Counted from the first letter of the stretch, positions 32,201 through 46,663 are shown. The stretch: DNA of 62,986 nucleotides from Vitrella brassicaformis (GCA_001179505.1 CDMY01000158.1:52246-115231); one strand, 5' to 3'. The notes: a model not told the origin generated them from the sequence alone. A program made the numbers and translations.

Positions 32201-35200
32201 GTTCAGGTTGAGCGTGCGCTAGTGGCGTGTTTATTGCATCTGAGCGGGTATTCGGGCCCCCCCAAGTCGCGTGTGCCCACACAGGGAGGTGGGGCGGCAG
32301 CAGCAGCAGCGGCCGCGGCTCTGGACGACGCTGTGGAGCAGGCACCGACCGAGATGGCGCCAGAGCTGAAGGAGGCGTTCAGTTTGGCTCGTCGTGCGGC
32401 CATGCGGCTGCTGGCTGACGTACAGCGCTGCTGTGCGACGGTGTCTCAGGGGTCCACCAGCAACAGGGGAGAGGACGCATCACCTATCGCCATGGTCGAG
32501 GGGGTCAGTTGAGCAGCAACCAAACACCAAGAGAGAGAGGGCCCATTGAGCAATCAACACTGCCTGCCTGTCAATCAACACTGCCTGCCTGTCTTTGTAT
32601 GTATCATATTGTGCAATCAGGTCCTGGGTGACGACAGCAGCCCCGCCGCAGCACCAGCCTCGCCCTCGCCCTTCAGCACGGGCATGAGCAAACACGCCGA
32701 GAAGAAGGAGGAGATCCTCGGGGCCGTCCTCAACAGATGCGTGTGGCTCCTCAACATCTGCCCTCGCGGCGTCTGTCGGCCCCGCACCCCGGCAACCGGC
32801 ACATGGGCAGGCGGACAGGAGACCCTCAGACGGGCGGCACTCACCATCTCGAGCGGCTACCTGCGGTCGGCATCGGCTGCTGAGCAGGCTCTTTCCCTCA
32901 TGCTGCAGAGTCCGCCCTCCCCCGCCCCTCCCAAGTCCCCCGAGATCCCCCCTCCCACCCAGCCGCCCAACGCGCCAGGAGGCGCCTCGCCCACCAACAA
33001 CGGCAGCTCGGGAGCAGACACCCGCCAGACGCTCTCCAAGAAGCCATCGCTGTCGACTGTCCATAGAGTGATTGGCTCGCATCGTGAGGCGGGGCGGCTG
33101 GTGAGGAATGTCGACCTGCTTGCTCGACTGCATGGGTCGAGGAGGGTGTCTTCGGCGCTGGAGCGAGGCGACACGGTCGGCCACTGGGCCCGGTCGGCGT
33201 CGATTGACGAGGAGGGGGCGGGTCATGGTGGTGATGGGGCGTGGTACGGCCAGAGTGGGGCTGCTGTCTCGCGGGACGACGCTGTGCCCATCGAGCAGGC
33301 CCCTGTCTCAGACCTACTTGGACACTTCCTCAGTAAGCCAGCCACACCAACCAACCAACCAGCCAACCGACACAAAGAGGTGACGTGCCCGTGGTCGATC
33401 CTGTGTTCCCTTCAGGCTTTTTGTGCCAAGGTCCTGACGTCAAGGTGGCCGAGGATGCCCTCCGCATCGAGCACCTCAGCTCACTCTTCCACTACATCAC
33501 ACTCAGGAGCCTCCGCGCCCTCCTGCTTGCCGGCCTCTGTGCGCAGATCCCCCGCGTCGGCCCGCGTGGCGCCACCTACCAGGCCGACAGCGGCAAGGGC
33601 GGGCAGGGCACCCGCTCATTCCCCAAGACGTGGTCCTCCGACGACCTGGAGCCGCAGGGCAAGCAGCTGCCCCACTCTGGGTCGGGTGGCGTGGAGGCCA
33701 GGCTGCCGCTGTCTTTGCCCTACTCGGATTTCGGCATGGGTCGCAAGTGTACATGGCCCGTCATCCTGGACCTGCTGGTGGGGCCGGTGCTGCCGCCATC
33801 ACACGCTTACCAGGAGGGGTCGGGGGCCGACAGGGAGCTGCCGGCCGTGGCGGTGCGGTACGGGGGGTGGCTGCTGCTGTCGACGCTTCACGCCGCGTGT
33901 CTGCAGCTGCTTGCACGGCGGTCGGTGGTGACGGGCAGTGGGACCAGCACTTTGAGCGCACAGGCGATGGTGCCCTTCGGGCTGCAGCCCATCTCTGAGA
34001 CCGTGCGAACCACCATGAATGAGATGATATGGTGAGTGAGACACACGAAAAAGAAAGGGGCTTGCTTCCTGTCTTGTTGTATGTATGTATGCGTCATGTT
34101 GGTTCGGTTAACTGCAGTGGGGTGACCGAGTGGCACTTGCAGCGCAACCCCCCGTTTGTGTACAACCTGGTGCAGTCGACCTCCTCCTCCCTCGACCACG
34201 TCTTCACAGCGGCGCCCGACGACGCCCTGTGGGTGGAGGCCACACTGCGCCTGCTGGTCTTCCACGTCTGCACCAAGACCAGGCCGCTCGACACGGCGAG
34301 GTACGTCGTGCCCTTCCTCCACCACCTGCTGCAGGTGGCCTTCCCGCCGCTCCAACGACTCGTCGACCACCGCGGCAACGGACCCCGGACGGACCTCACC
34401 CCACAGACAACAGTGCCGCTGGAGAGGGCCGTCACGGCAGTGGTCGTGCGGCGCTATGACGTGGCAGCCGAGCACGTCGTTGACAGGCTGCCGCTCGAGG
34501 GCTTCACGACGCTGTCTAAGTTCCAGTCGGGCAACCGTGTGTGGGTGCTCATGTCCCAGGCGCAGGGCAAGGCCCCGGCGTTCACGCCGCCCCTCTCAGA
34601 CCTCTCGGTGCAGGAGTGCTCCGAGGAGCAACCCGACACACAACCACCACCACTACCACCAGCACCAGCAGCAGGAACGCAGCAGCAACCACAAGCGGCA
34701 TCGAGAGGCGATACAGTGGTCCGCAGGGCGCCCTTCGCGCACCGTTCATCGTCAGCTCTGGTGACGTGGCTGCTGACGGGCAAGGCGGCGGGTGAGGCGA
34801 GTGGTGACCAGCTGGCCATCGCCGACTGCCTGTTGGAGGTCCTGCCTCTGGCAGGCCGGCGGGACTCCGAGGCGCCCGATGTCGAGGAGCGTTTCCAGCA
34901 GCTGCAGGACAGCGGCTTCACGTACGAGGGGACTTTGCGCTATGACGATGCCGACGGGGCGCAGCTGTGGAGCAAGAAGAAGCGGCTCGTCACCGCACAC
35001 CCCACCGCACGGGGCGCCGACGTCCCCGAGGACGCTGAGGCCGAGTTCCCCACAGCAGCGTACAAGGAGTCGTCGCAGAGGCTCAAGCACCGCTCGTGGA
35101 AGCTCTTTGAGACGGCACTGTGGGCCGTGCTGGGCATCGGCAGCGACGCCAACCCCTCACGCGCAGGGGCGTCGAGCAGCGACACCAGCCAGAGGAAGGA

Positions 35201-38200
35201 CGCGGGCTGGGTGCGCAAGGCGGCCATCCAGGACGGGCAGAAGGACGAGGGGCAGGAGAGGAAGGCCACCACTGCCACCGGCGGGCAGGGCGGCGCTAGG
35301 ATGCGCGACAGGGCCGACAGCGACCGTCAGGCCGTCATGGTGGGTGTGCTGCAGATGGTCATGACCGTGGTCATCAAGGTGGCCGACACGATGCGCACAG
35401 AGGGGCCCAGCGGTGGGGGTCCCGGCCGCATGAGCAGCAGCGAGTTCCACGCGACAGAGAAGTTCGTCGCAGACCTGCTGGGGGCGCTGCATGGGTGCGT
35501 GCGGCAGTCGTCCAATGCTGCACTCATGGTGCTCAAGGCCCTCATGACGACTCAGGAGGTCAAGGCCAACCAGCTGGAGCCTCTCTTCAACAGCGCCGTG
35601 ATCAAGCAGGCCCTCTACCGTCTCATCACCGAGTGCATCCGCAACTCACCGCCGTCCGACGAGAGTGAGGACGACCTCACGGCAGCATATGGCGGGGCCA
35701 GCCCCACCAACGACAGCATGAACACACAGCTCGTGATGCACTGCCTCCCCCCTCTCGTCACCATTCTCCCCGGCGGCGTCGGCGAAGAGGCCACAGAGCT
35801 CCTCAAGATCCCCCCACCGCCCCCTACTCCAGCGGCGCCCGACAACACCGCCGGCACTTCTGGCGCCACACCCACACCGCTCCCTGCGGCCCAGCAGGCC
35901 CCCGCTGCCGCCGCGGCAGCCATCCCGAGCCCGGCGAGCAATGCGATGGTCCCTCAGGGCATGGCCATGGCCAACATCTACGCCGCCGGCCAGGTCAGCG
36001 ACCCCTTCCCTCCCTCCCACCCCCAGTCATCCTACTTCGTCACGGCACGACCCACAGGCGAGTTCGCGGCAGAGGTGGACGAGCGGACGCTGAGGATACA
36101 CCGGGGCGAGGGGCTGGGCGGAGTGGTCCTGTGTCGGGCACCGCTGACCTTCACTGCTCTGTCAGTGGGCCCCCAGCAGCCCAACAACGTACTGACGTTC
36201 CGGCTGCAGAGTGCCGGCAGATTTGGTGTGACGGTGGCGCCTGCCAGTGCTGTGTTCGGCACGCCCTCTGAGGTCTTCGAGCGCAACGATGTGGTGGGCT
36301 TTCGCACACGCACCACGCCCAACTTCCGAGACGACTCCTTCGCCGCCCACGTGCTGTATGAGGTGGGCGACCTGCTCGACGTGCGGTTCGAGGTGGATCC
36401 TGGTGTGGGCACCATCCACAGCCAGTCGTGTCTGCGGACTGAGCTCATGATATCTGGGGAGTCCATCGGGTCCGTGCTGGAGGTGTACTTCGACGAGGCC
36501 ACCCAGATGCAGGAGACACAGCGGATGAACCTGGTCTTCGTCTTCCAGGACCGCATGACCATCGCCTACGAGGGACCTGACTTTAACCTCGAGCCGCCCG
36601 CAGGTTTCCAGCCGCCACAGCCGGTGGCCAACGGTGCCGGGCCTGCCAACGGCACGGCACCACCCGCCGAGCCCCCCAACGATCAGAACTACCCTCAGTC
36701 GTTCTACCCATCCTACCCCCCCATGCAGCAGAGCGACGACGGGGGATGGCCGCCGCTGCCGTCGGGTCAGCCGGTCACCACCGGGGCACCAGGGATGCTG
36801 CCATCGATTCAGATGCCGGCCTACATGCCTGTGCCGTCGATGCTGGGTGGAGGGGGGATGAATGGGCTGGCCGCCGGGGGCTCGTCGGACTCGCTGGGAG
36901 GGGAGTCCTATGACGCATCGACGCCCGGTGCGATAGCGGCTCCCCCACTGGACGACAAGGAGGCGTGGGAGCAGGGCAAGCCGCTGTTCGTCGAGGCGCT
37001 GCGGCTGTACCAGGCTCTGCTGCTGGCCGACGCCAACATGCTCGTGTCGCTCAAGCAGGAGGTGCTCATGGACCTCCGCCGAGGCGTCAGGGGGGCTGTG
37101 GCACTCATGGAGGGTTCGCCGATCCTCGAACAGCCACCCGCAGAGGCCAGGCCAGACAGAGATGAGAGCCCCAGAGACGGCGCACTGCCGGAAGGATCCA
37201 CAGAGCAAGCAGATTCGGCCGCTGCGAGCAGCGCCCACCTCGATGCCGAGAGGGAGCGAGAAGGCAGTGGTGATGAGGAGGGGGACAAGGAGGAGAGTCG
37301 CTGGTCTGTGGAGCTGAGCGATGCCGCCATCCTGGCCTGCCGGAAGGCCCTGTCTGTATTGGCGGTGATAGGGTGCGACATCACTGGGGAGGGCATGAAG
37401 GAGTCCATCCAGGAGAGCTCACCCCACCAGGACGCCTTTGGCCTGCCCTGGCTCATGGGCCACTCGCCACTCAACCGCTGCGTGACGTACGGCCTCACCT
37501 CGTCCCAGTGCGAGATGCTCCTCAGCACCCTGGCTGAGCTCATCGCCGTCACGCCCATCCACGAGATCCTCCTGAGACTCGCCAAGTCCGGCCCTCTGCA
37601 CCCCTATGGGCAGCGCGACCAGGACGTCAAGTCGATTCTGCTAGTGCTGGGCACCAAGGCCCTTCTGGCGTGTGCCCTCACGCTCCGGACGCTCATCAGC
37701 CTGCACCCCGACGGCAACTTCGCCCAGTTGCGTGTGCCGGGGATGGACGCCGTGCTGTACCACTGCACCACACTGACGAGCTTCGGCGAGAAGTTCCTGT
37801 TCATCAGCTCGGGCACCCACCCCGACCGCTACGACCTGCCGCCGCCGGGCGTGGACACCGACGATGACGACCTGTCGGCACAGAAACACCCCCGGTCGCC
37901 CACGGGTGAGAGCTCCTGGGGCCGGCTGCTGGCTGGTGTCACCAAGCAGCCCAAGGCAGCCGAGGAGAGGAAGGATGACGAGAGCCCCGGCAAGAAGCAG
38001 CAGAGGAGTGGCCCCGGCCGACGCGACCCCCCTGGGGCCCCCTCGCCATCCCCCAGTGGGCCAGAGGGAGGACAGGCCACCACCGGACCGACAGACCACA
38101 TCGACTGGCATTCTATCGGCGCCCTCTGCGGTATCCCCGCTGACGTCTTCGCGGCAGTGGGCACGCCAAAGACCACGGCCCAGCCGGTGATAGAGGTGAC

Positions 38201-41200
38201 GGAGACCAGCGCACTGTGGCGGTGGATTCTGAAGCTGGTGCAGGGGTGGGCGGGGCTGCCCGACGGGCCGCAGGGGCCAGTCAAGCAGAAGGACGGCAGC
38301 CTCACCAACGACAGCCCCAATGTGACGTCCAAGGTCTTCAACCTCGACGGCTCGGCATCCTACTCGTCCAAGCGGCTCGCCACCCGGCTGATGGAGACGT
38401 CGGCCACCTGGGCCCTCAAGAAAGACGTCGTAGAGGTGCTGTGCGGCGTCGCTGCACTGGTGCCAGACCAGTTCGTGCAGCGTCTGCATGACGGATACAT
38501 CGCCAGGCGACCACCTGTAGCCAAGGATGACCAGCCCACGTCCTCTGCGGCTGCTGCTGCTGGTGCACCGCCGCCCAGCAGCCGTCCTGGTTCCCTGCTG
38601 TCCCCTCACGCGCTCAATGTGGTTCGGCTGTTCCGTTGCTGCATCTACTTCATCAGCCGTGAGAAGGACGACAATGTGCCCGACTACTGGCTGCCCTTCA
38701 AGCCCACCTTCGACTCGCCCCGGGTCAAGCAGCGTGTGTACAAGGAGCTGAACCGAGTGAGCGTCCTCAAAGACGAGCTGTATGGGTGGCAGCGGGTCTT
38801 CTACCTGGCCGTGGCCATGGCGGCCAACGGACAGGGCCCCGGGACGTACCCCCCACACACAGCGGGTGGTGAGGATGCATCCCCCCCTCCCACCGCTGAG
38901 GACAGCATGGGGTTCAGGGATGCGCTGTTGGAGGTCATCCAGTCAGAGGTCCTCTACCACCTCGTCGGGTCCGTTGCACAGGTCGTCTCATCCAAGCAGC
39001 GCACCGGCAAGTCCCCCAAGTACTGCGCCCTGTCGCCATCTGTCCACGTGGCCCACTGGCTGCTGGACGCCTTCATCCGCCACCCCCTGGCGCCCGGTGG
39101 CATCCGCCGTCGCGTCGCCACCCCCGCCAGCTGGGCGGCGCTGTTTGCCCTGCTCGTGAATGGGTCTAACCTGCCCATGAAGCTGGCCATGGACGCGGCG
39201 CGGATTTCCAACTGGCTGGTGATGCTGCCGTCACACTCACCGCTGGCCGTCAAGGAGTGGGAGGGCGAAGGGGCCGGACAGGTGTTCGGCGGCCGCGACA
39301 ACGCCGACACCATCACGTCCCTCGTGCCGTCGAGCGGCCTGGACTGCTCACCCACAGCGCCGACCCAGCAGGCGGGGCAGGATTTCGGCTTCTTGGGTGC
39401 TGGATTCGCCGGGCAGGGGGTGCGTCTGAGCACCGGGCGGTCAGTGCGTTCTGGTTCGACGACGAGCAAGCGAGAGAAGGAGGCGCGAGAGCTGCTGCAG
39501 AGCATCATGAACTGCATCTGCTACTGCGCGACGTCGGCCACCGGTGCGATGGACAGCATGTACATGGGCCGGGCGGGCCTCGACTGCTTCTCCCTCTCGG
39601 AGCTGTACAAGGCCAACAACCGCCATCGCGTCAATGCGGCCCTCATTGTGCACTTCCTGTGCGCCGCTGGAGTGGTCATCACGCAGAACAACCCCCACCG
39701 GTCCCTCAACTGGCCCAATCTCGCCGGCAGCAATGCCTTCAGAGACCACCTCAACCTCCTCAGCGTCGCCGCCGGCGTTTCCAACACCTCCAATGAGGTC
39801 AACCTCAACATGTTCGGACGCGGCAAGGACAGACGACGAAGCAGCACCGGCACTGACGACTCACAGCAGGAGAGACCTCTTCCGTCGTCCGCATGGGGCC
39901 CAGGAGCGCCGCCAGTAACGATCCCCGAGGGCTCGCCTCTCAACCTGTCCCAGGCGTCGCTTCAGTTGCCGGCCGTGGGGATGCCCGCGGCCTCTCCGGT
40001 CTCCTCGTCGACCCTCCCGGCAATTGAAGGCCGGTCGCCCATTCCCCAGACTTTCATGCGGACGTGCCTGTCCATCCCGGAGGAGACCGAGACGTCTGAG
40101 GTGTCGCCTGTCGAGATGACCATCGGGCGTGTCAAGGCCCCTGGGGCAGGGTATCTCATGCTGACGCTCTCCGACTGGATCAAGAAGGACGGCTCCGAGC
40201 CATCGCGGTCGGGCCCCTCACTGCCCAAGGACCTCTCCCCTGTGTCGAACCAGCTCTTCGATCGCCTCATCCGCCGTCCCAAGCTACTGGTTGCCGCTGA
40301 CCGGCTGTTCAAGCATCTGCTGTTCGAGATCACCAGCCGCCCCACACCCCGGTGGACTCTTCGACCTGACCTCATCGAGCAGGGCAGTGACCCCCAGCGC
40401 CGCCCGTCGACGGTCGACGTGGACCTGGATGAAGACAGACACGTGTGCACCATCACGGTCGGCGGCAGGAGCAGCAGCCCCCCCTCCCCATCACACAAGG
40501 GGGCCGACCCCGCGGCCCAGCGCAGCGACAGCAGCTCCGCGTCAACGACCCTCGTCACCATCGAGGACTCCCTGCCGTGCGGCGCTTCCCACTCGGTGAT
40601 TCGCCTCAAGACGCGCATTCGGGGTCTGGACAAGCCGGGCATCGCCTACCCCCGTGTGGGTATCCTCGACCTGGACTCGCACGACACACCACCCCCTACC
40701 AATGTGACGGATTGGAAAGACGCCCGTGGCAGCTGGTCGTTGGTGTTTGGGGAAGGACCGCCGAGGCTGGTGTCGACTGGTTCTTGCGACAAGCAGAGCC
40801 ACAAGCTGTGCGGCGATGCTGCCGCCACCAGAGGCGGAGTCACACTCCCACCAAGGGCATTCGCGCAGGGAGTACAGGTCAGTGTCGAGAGGGAGGGCGG
40901 GTGGTTATCGCATCGGCCACTAGGACCTGATGGATACTGTACTTACTGTGTCTGCTTGTTCAGGTGGTGATGGCGATAGCTGGCAGGGCAGTGACGTGGG
41001 AGGTGAACGGCAAGATGGTCGCTGCCGCCACTCTGCCACTTCCCTGCAATCAGGTAAGTATCTACAGCGCAAGGCAAGACCACACCACCTGCCATCCCTC
41101 TGAAGCTTCATTTATGGCTGTTCGTTCGTGTCCCCTTTCCTTTCAGGTGCTTCCCGCTGTGTCCATATCGTCAGGAATGTCTGTGCTGCGCAACACCAGC

Positions 41201-44200
41201 TCGGAGATGACGGCCACATTCGAGCTCCAGCCCCTATGCCCCCCCTCAGCCATCTCATCCCTCTGCGACCTCTACTACAGATGGGAGCCCCTACTCACCG
41301 AACGGAAGCTCGAGTGGAACATCCATTTCCCCCCTCACCACACACCACGCGGCCCTACCCCACCCACACAGGGGCGGCCGGCTCAGCCTGCGACAGCCTC
41401 CTCGCCGGGTGGCTTCCTGCTGCCTGGGCCGCCGAGGCCGACCAAGTCTCTGTCTGGCGCGTCGGATCGTGTGATGCTAGAGGGGGTGGAGGTGGATGAA
41501 GGTGGGTCTGTTGTGCGTCTCAAGCCGAACCCACCACCCAAGAGCGATGCGCCTCCGCCGGCTGCCGAGAAAGGCAAGGAGAAGGGCAAGGGCAAAGACA
41601 AGAAGGGCGGCGACGCCAGCCCATCCAAGATGGGGTCGCAGGGGTCCATGTCGGACGTCACGCAGCCCCCCGAGACGAGCGACGGGGGGCATCTGCCGGA
41701 GCTGGCTCTCTTCACTGTTGACCTGCGCATCCGCAGCGGCATCAGCCAGGCGGTGCCTTGCGAGATCCCCCCCGCCGCCGGCTTCAAGCCCTACGGCGCG
41801 CCCTTCAACTACCTCACACCTCAGGGCGCCATCCCCCTCGACCACCGACCCACCACAGCCCCCATGCACATGCCTTTGTCCAGCGGCACCGCCTCCCCCC
41901 GCCCCTCACCCACCCCCTCATCTGTTTTCGGGCAACCTACAGGTGCGCTTCCGGCCGTCCCCGCCCCGTCCTCTCCCGATAGGCCGTCCACAGCGAGCTC
42001 TTCGCGACGATCTGGCGGCCGCGGCCTCCCGGCAGGCCCGCCGCAGAGACCTCCTGTTGCTCCGCATCCAGCCCACCCCGTCAGACCTCCGATGATGCCC
42101 GTCCCTGTCGTCCCCCATCCCCCACCCGTCCGCGCTAACATCTTCGGCGGCGCATTTGGGGCGCCCCCGCCTCCAGTAGGCTTCCACCACCCCCCTCCAT
42201 CTATATTCGGGGGAGGTATCTTCGGCGGCCCAGTGGCGCCACCTGCCAGCGAGCCATCGTCGGGGTCGCCCTTCGTCTTCGGCGGCCGCAAGGCACCCAC
42301 CAGCCCCATGCTGACTACTCCCGTTGCTGGCATGGATGCCGTCTTCCCCGCGCTGCCCTTCAAGTTCCAGGTCAAGATCAAGGGCGGCAGCGGGAAGGAA
42401 CCTCCTCCTGCTTTCGGAGTGGTCTGGCAGCACTACCGGTGGCTGTGGCTCGCCAATGGACGGCTGGTGTGTCCTCTCGACCCTCCCTTGCCGCAGAGCA
42501 GCCCACAGACGGCCATGACGAGCCCGCCGCGGGAGGTGATGGTCAAGGAGGGCATTACCCCGTTCTTCGCCAACGACAGCCTCACGGTCGAGTTCCAGCC
42601 CTCGATGCCCGCCCTGCTCTTCTATAAACATGACGAGTACCAATTCGCCTTCCACTTCGAGTACTTCTACAACCGTCCAGGCCCCAAGCAGCCCCGCCAA
42701 TCGGCCTCGGTCAAGACGGAGCGCCACAAGCTCATGAACGAGCTCCACTCGGCCATCACAAATCGCTCGGTCGACGCCATCAAGAAGGTCTTTGACCAGT
42801 GCCCGGATCTCCTTATGAGCCCGCCACAGCAGAGGGGAGAGGTGGAATTCACCTCGTACACCGAGACGCCGTCCGCCAGCCCAGCCGAGAAGAAGGACAC
42901 ACCATTGCGCCTCGCGGTGCGGCTGGGGCTAGAGGAGGTGACCAAGACGCTCATCGAGCACGGCGGAGCGGCCCCCAACGGCCCGGCGGCCAACCAGAAG
43001 AACGCCACTCCTCTGATGGAGGCCGCGCACTACGGACACGATCGCCTGGTGGCCCTCCTGGTGTGTGTGTATGGTGCCGACGTGAATCAGAAGGACCAGC
43101 AGGGGTGGACGGCGCTGCACCATGCGGTCAACTGGCAGAAAACGTCGACCGCCCTGCTCCTCCTGCGGCTGGGCGCCGACCCCACCATCAAGCATGGAGC
43201 GGACCTCACCCCGGCCGAGATGGCCAAATGCACCGAGGAGTGCAAGGACGTCCTCAACCTCTGGCAAGCCCTGCGCAGCGGCACCAAGCCCACCGGATGG
43301 GCCCCCATGGCATCAGCCACATCCCTTCGACCCCTGCGGTCAGCGCGTTGGTCAGGTCTCCTGGCCAACTGCTCCCCCGTGGTCGGTCTGCCGGCCATGC
43401 CAGCCGACGCATCATCGGATACTGCGCCGATCGAGGCCAAAGTGGAGGTGCTCGAAATCGACGGAGAGAGGGTTGGCCAGGCGGCCCTGGCCAAGCGCAC
43501 TGACGGGCTGGAGGACGAGGACCGCTTGTCGGTCAGTGTCGCCGACAATGATGAAGACTCGTCTCAACCGCCAGAGGGCGACGCGCCGGAGGGCGCCAAA
43601 AAGAGGAGAGAGGGGACGAAAGATACCCAAGGGTCGGCTACAGCATCGTCAGCTCCCTTTGGCGATCCCTCAACACCCAGCGGAGGCAATATCTTCGGTT
43701 TCTCGGGTGCCTTCGGCAAGGTGCCAGCCGCGCCACCTGAGAAGGCGGGCGGCAGAGGTGGCGGCAGGAGGTCAAAGGGCGTCAGGAGCAAACGAGCCGG
43801 CCCCACAGTGAGTGGCGGTAGCGGTCCTCCGGGGGCGCCTCACGAAGGGCCATCCCTTGGCGGCGATCGGCCGGCGGCGCGAGGCATCGTGCCCGAGGAC
43901 CTTGCTCACCGAGTGGGATGGGCAGGGACCAACATCATCACCAGCACGGCACTCCGGCAGCTGCTGTTGGAGCTGAGTGAGAACATGCGCAGGACCAACG
44001 TGATAGATGTCGACTGGGACGGGTGGAAGCGGAACCTCAATGAGGCGCAGACGCTGTCGGACTTTGCTGACGTCATGTGCCGGGCGGCCAAGGCCATGAG
44101 GGAGCCCAATGATGACCTGCCGCCGGAACGGGAGCAGTGGATCGACAGGTGACACTCACTTATGCCACACGTCCCTCGGATGCAATGTCTCATTGTAAAT

Positions 44201-46663
44201 ATGGTCGGGTCGGTCATCTGTCTGTGTGTGTGTGCAGGACCCGGCGGTCCAAGTCTTTGGATCAGTTGGCGTATAGGTTGCTCGAGCTAGAGGCTGAGTT
44301 GCACCCCGACTTCATGCAGCAGCAGTGGCCCGGCCGACAGCGCGAGCACTGGATCAGACAAGTCAACGCCGAGCTGGGCCTCATCAAGGTCACGGGCACC
44401 GGCGGCATCGAGTGGACACCCGACGTGTCGCAGGCCATGGCGCCCCTCAAACAGGACAGCGCCGGTATGGACCCCCTAGGCCCCACCGACCAGGGCGGCG
44501 CAGGACTATGGTCGGCCCCGCCTTCATCTCCCGAGTGGGAGGTCAAGATGATCGCCAAGTCGTGTCTGACCGAGGACGACCACGTGGTGTCGCTGTGGCA
44601 CCCCGACTGGCCCTTCACCTACGACGAGCAGCTGCGGAAGCTCATGGACGTCTTGGGTGTGCAGAGCCAGCTGACGGCCTATGTGTGGTATGTGGGTGTC
44701 AAGGAGAGGGAGAGGGAGGCGGCGGCCAGGGGGCAGCCCGTGACGGGCAGGAAGCCCATGGAGGTGACGCTGCCCGACCGATCCACTGCTGTGTGGAGGA
44801 ACGCAGACCTGTCGCCTGAGGAAGCTGAGGAGTCGGCCAAACAAATATTCAAAGCTGCTCTTGACCTGGTACCAGTCTGCACAGACAGCATTCACCAGCT
44901 GAGCTCACGTTCGTTGACCTACATTCATATACTGACTGCGTGTGGTGTCCTTTCAGTTGAGTCGCGTCCGTCGGCGTCTGTCCGAGCAGCCTTCCTTTCG
45001 ACTCCTTCGCAGTGGCACATTCGACGCTCTGCCGTCACAGCGGGCGGGCCTGGCTGCCCTGCCCCTGGACAAGGAGGAGACGCTGCTCAAGACGCTGTTG
45101 GCGGGCCGGCTGACGCTCATCAGCCGCGTCAACGCCATGGCACAGGAGACGTTCCCCGTCATTTCGGCCATCTTCAACATACCCACGGCACACTACGACT
45201 ACGACGGGCTCCTCACGCTGGGCCCCACACCCGACTTCTTCAGGGGCGACGCTGAGGTGCTGTGGTGCGCCGACTCCATCCCAATGACCAACAGCACGCA
45301 GCCGCAGGCAATCCCGCCGGTCGATTTAGATGAGGATGGCGGTCTGGATGAGGGCGGGGCGCAGGAGGGGGAGTACGACATTGACGAGGAGGGCTGTGAG
45401 GAGGGCGGCATGATGGAGGAGGGAGGCGCGCCGGCGAGGGGAGTGGAGGGGAGGAAGAGGGGCCTGGCGGACCTGTCGGTCCTCAAGAAACTGGTGCTCC
45501 AGATCGGCCCTTCGGACTTGCCCGTGCAGGTCTCCGTCTATGTGGCCTTGCGACCCCTGCTGCTGGTAAGGAAGAAGGAAAGGCTACTACCGACCTGACC
45601 CGCCCTGGCTGCTCTCGATCACACGTGTGTACGTGCCGCTCGTGTGTGCGTGTGGTGTGCAGCACCAGACCATCCAGTCGCTGTGGTCGTCGGGTCTGCA
45701 GAAGATGGGCACACCAGGAGGCGAGCGGTTCAGCATCAAGGTTGGTGACTCAGAAGACAACAAACACACAACACCACACCACAACACGTCTTACCCTTGG
45801 TGTGCTTGAATGCCTTCAGATCGACCGGGGCCGTGGCGCTACTGCTCGTGACATCACAGACTCGGTGTGGTACCAGGCGGCCAACCAGATCTTGCCCCGG
45901 TCGTCAGCCAGCCTGCGGGGCAAGTCGGGCGACCGGCCCTTCATGGTGGTCTTCAGGGGCGAGGGCGCATCGGACTTTGGCGGGCCCTTCCAAGAGCTGC
46001 TCAGCTGGCTCAGCCGAGAGGTCATGGGCAAACTCGCACACGTCGATTCCGACGAAGTAAGAGAGAGATACATGGCCACGCTGGCAGGCAACAAATGGAG
46101 AGAGAGTGACCTGGCTGCGTCCTTTGTGTGTTCATTCGATTTAGCATTACCCCGAGTTCCACGTGTTTGTGCCGTGTCCCAACTCTGCCCACTCCATCGG
46201 CCCCAACCAGGACACGGTCATCCTGCACCCAGGCACATCACCCTACACACCAGAGCCAGCCTACAGGTGGGAGGGATGGCAGCGAGACCTCCCAGAACAA
46301 ACCGACAACCCACCAACAGCGACAGCAGCAGACGACCTCCCCGTCGATGACGACCGCGACCTGCGCATGGCCCTGGAGCTTAGCGCGCGACCCATGGAGG
46401 ACGATGGCCCCGGTCCCCCTCCGCCCCCCCAGCCACCGAGAGGCGCTGATCGGTCGTCGCTGCGGAGCGACAAGGACGATGAGGGCAAGGAGGGGGACGA
46501 CGACACTCGCCAGGTGCTGCAGCGGGTCGTTATCGTCCGCACCAAGGGGCGGAGAGACGGTGAGAGAGCTTCGCTCGGCAGCCAGGCCAACGAGGTGGCG
46601 ACGGGCATTGAGGACCAGACAGTGGAGAAGGTGCTGCAGCGCCAGATTGACAGCTGGCCATGA
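26264..46663 (+). CDS. giant HECT-type protein with SPRY-like and ankyrin regions
   Basis: Nineteen exons: 26264-26309, 26455-28184, 28282-29550, 29669-29917, 30033-30097, 30177-30271, 30364-31445, 31536-32105, 32207-32503, 32621-33332, 33416-34031, 34118-40877, 40964-41053, 41147-44148, 44238-44868, 44957-45565, 45663-45740, 45820-46056, 46145-46663. All phases agree, giving about 6218 residues. SPRY-like beta segments occur around LGFSFAVGRDGND (exon 2) and IAGRAVTWEVNGKMVAAATL (exon 13). Ankyrin repeats lie near residues 5110-5230 (TPLRLAVRLGLEEVTKTLI, TPLMEAAHYGHDRLVALLV, GWTALHHAVNW). The HECT start is clear: FMVVFRGEGASDFGGPFQELL, then YHPEFHV-type and FVPCPNSAHSIGPNQD. Such large HECT proteins are ubiquitin ligases of the HERC/HECTD class. 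The last exon reads through Pro-rich, acidic sequence to a stop without the rest of HECT; more HECT exons lie downstream. The true 3' end is therefore unsettled. Confidence 0.8.
34118..40877 (+). other. single 6.76-kb exon of the giant gene
   Basis: This exon encodes 2253 codons without a stop and has matching phases on both sides (TG plus T at the left, CAG before GTCAGT at the right). It holds long helical/ARM-like stretches broken by Pro/Ala/Gln linkers, and a beta-rich segment at about 36030-36580 (TLRIHRGEGLGGVVLCRAPL and following). Confidence 0.85.
43320..43803 (+). repeat. 484-bp segment duplicated at 48109-48602 (copy 1)
   Basis: This part of exon 14, just after the ankyrin repeats, encodes LRPLRSARWSGLLANCSP through GGNIFGFSGAFGKV and a basic GGRRSKGVRSKR end. 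It is nearly identical to 48109-48602. Confidence 0.9.
46230..46512 (+). repeat. HECT-linker cassette, copy A
   Basis: This is the reference copy inside the last giant-gene exon, encoding TSPYTPEPAYRWEGW, DDLPVDDDRDLRMALEL and GPGPPPPPQPPRGADRS. Its first 208 bp recur at 47015-47222 and its last 140 bp at 48598-48734. Confidence 0.9.

Noticed and set aside
37641-38858. 405-codon open frame on the minus strand
   Set aside because: It lies opposite the 6.76-kb exon; GC-rich coding DNA with few stops on the complement explains it, and the + strand product has coherent domains and phased splice sites.
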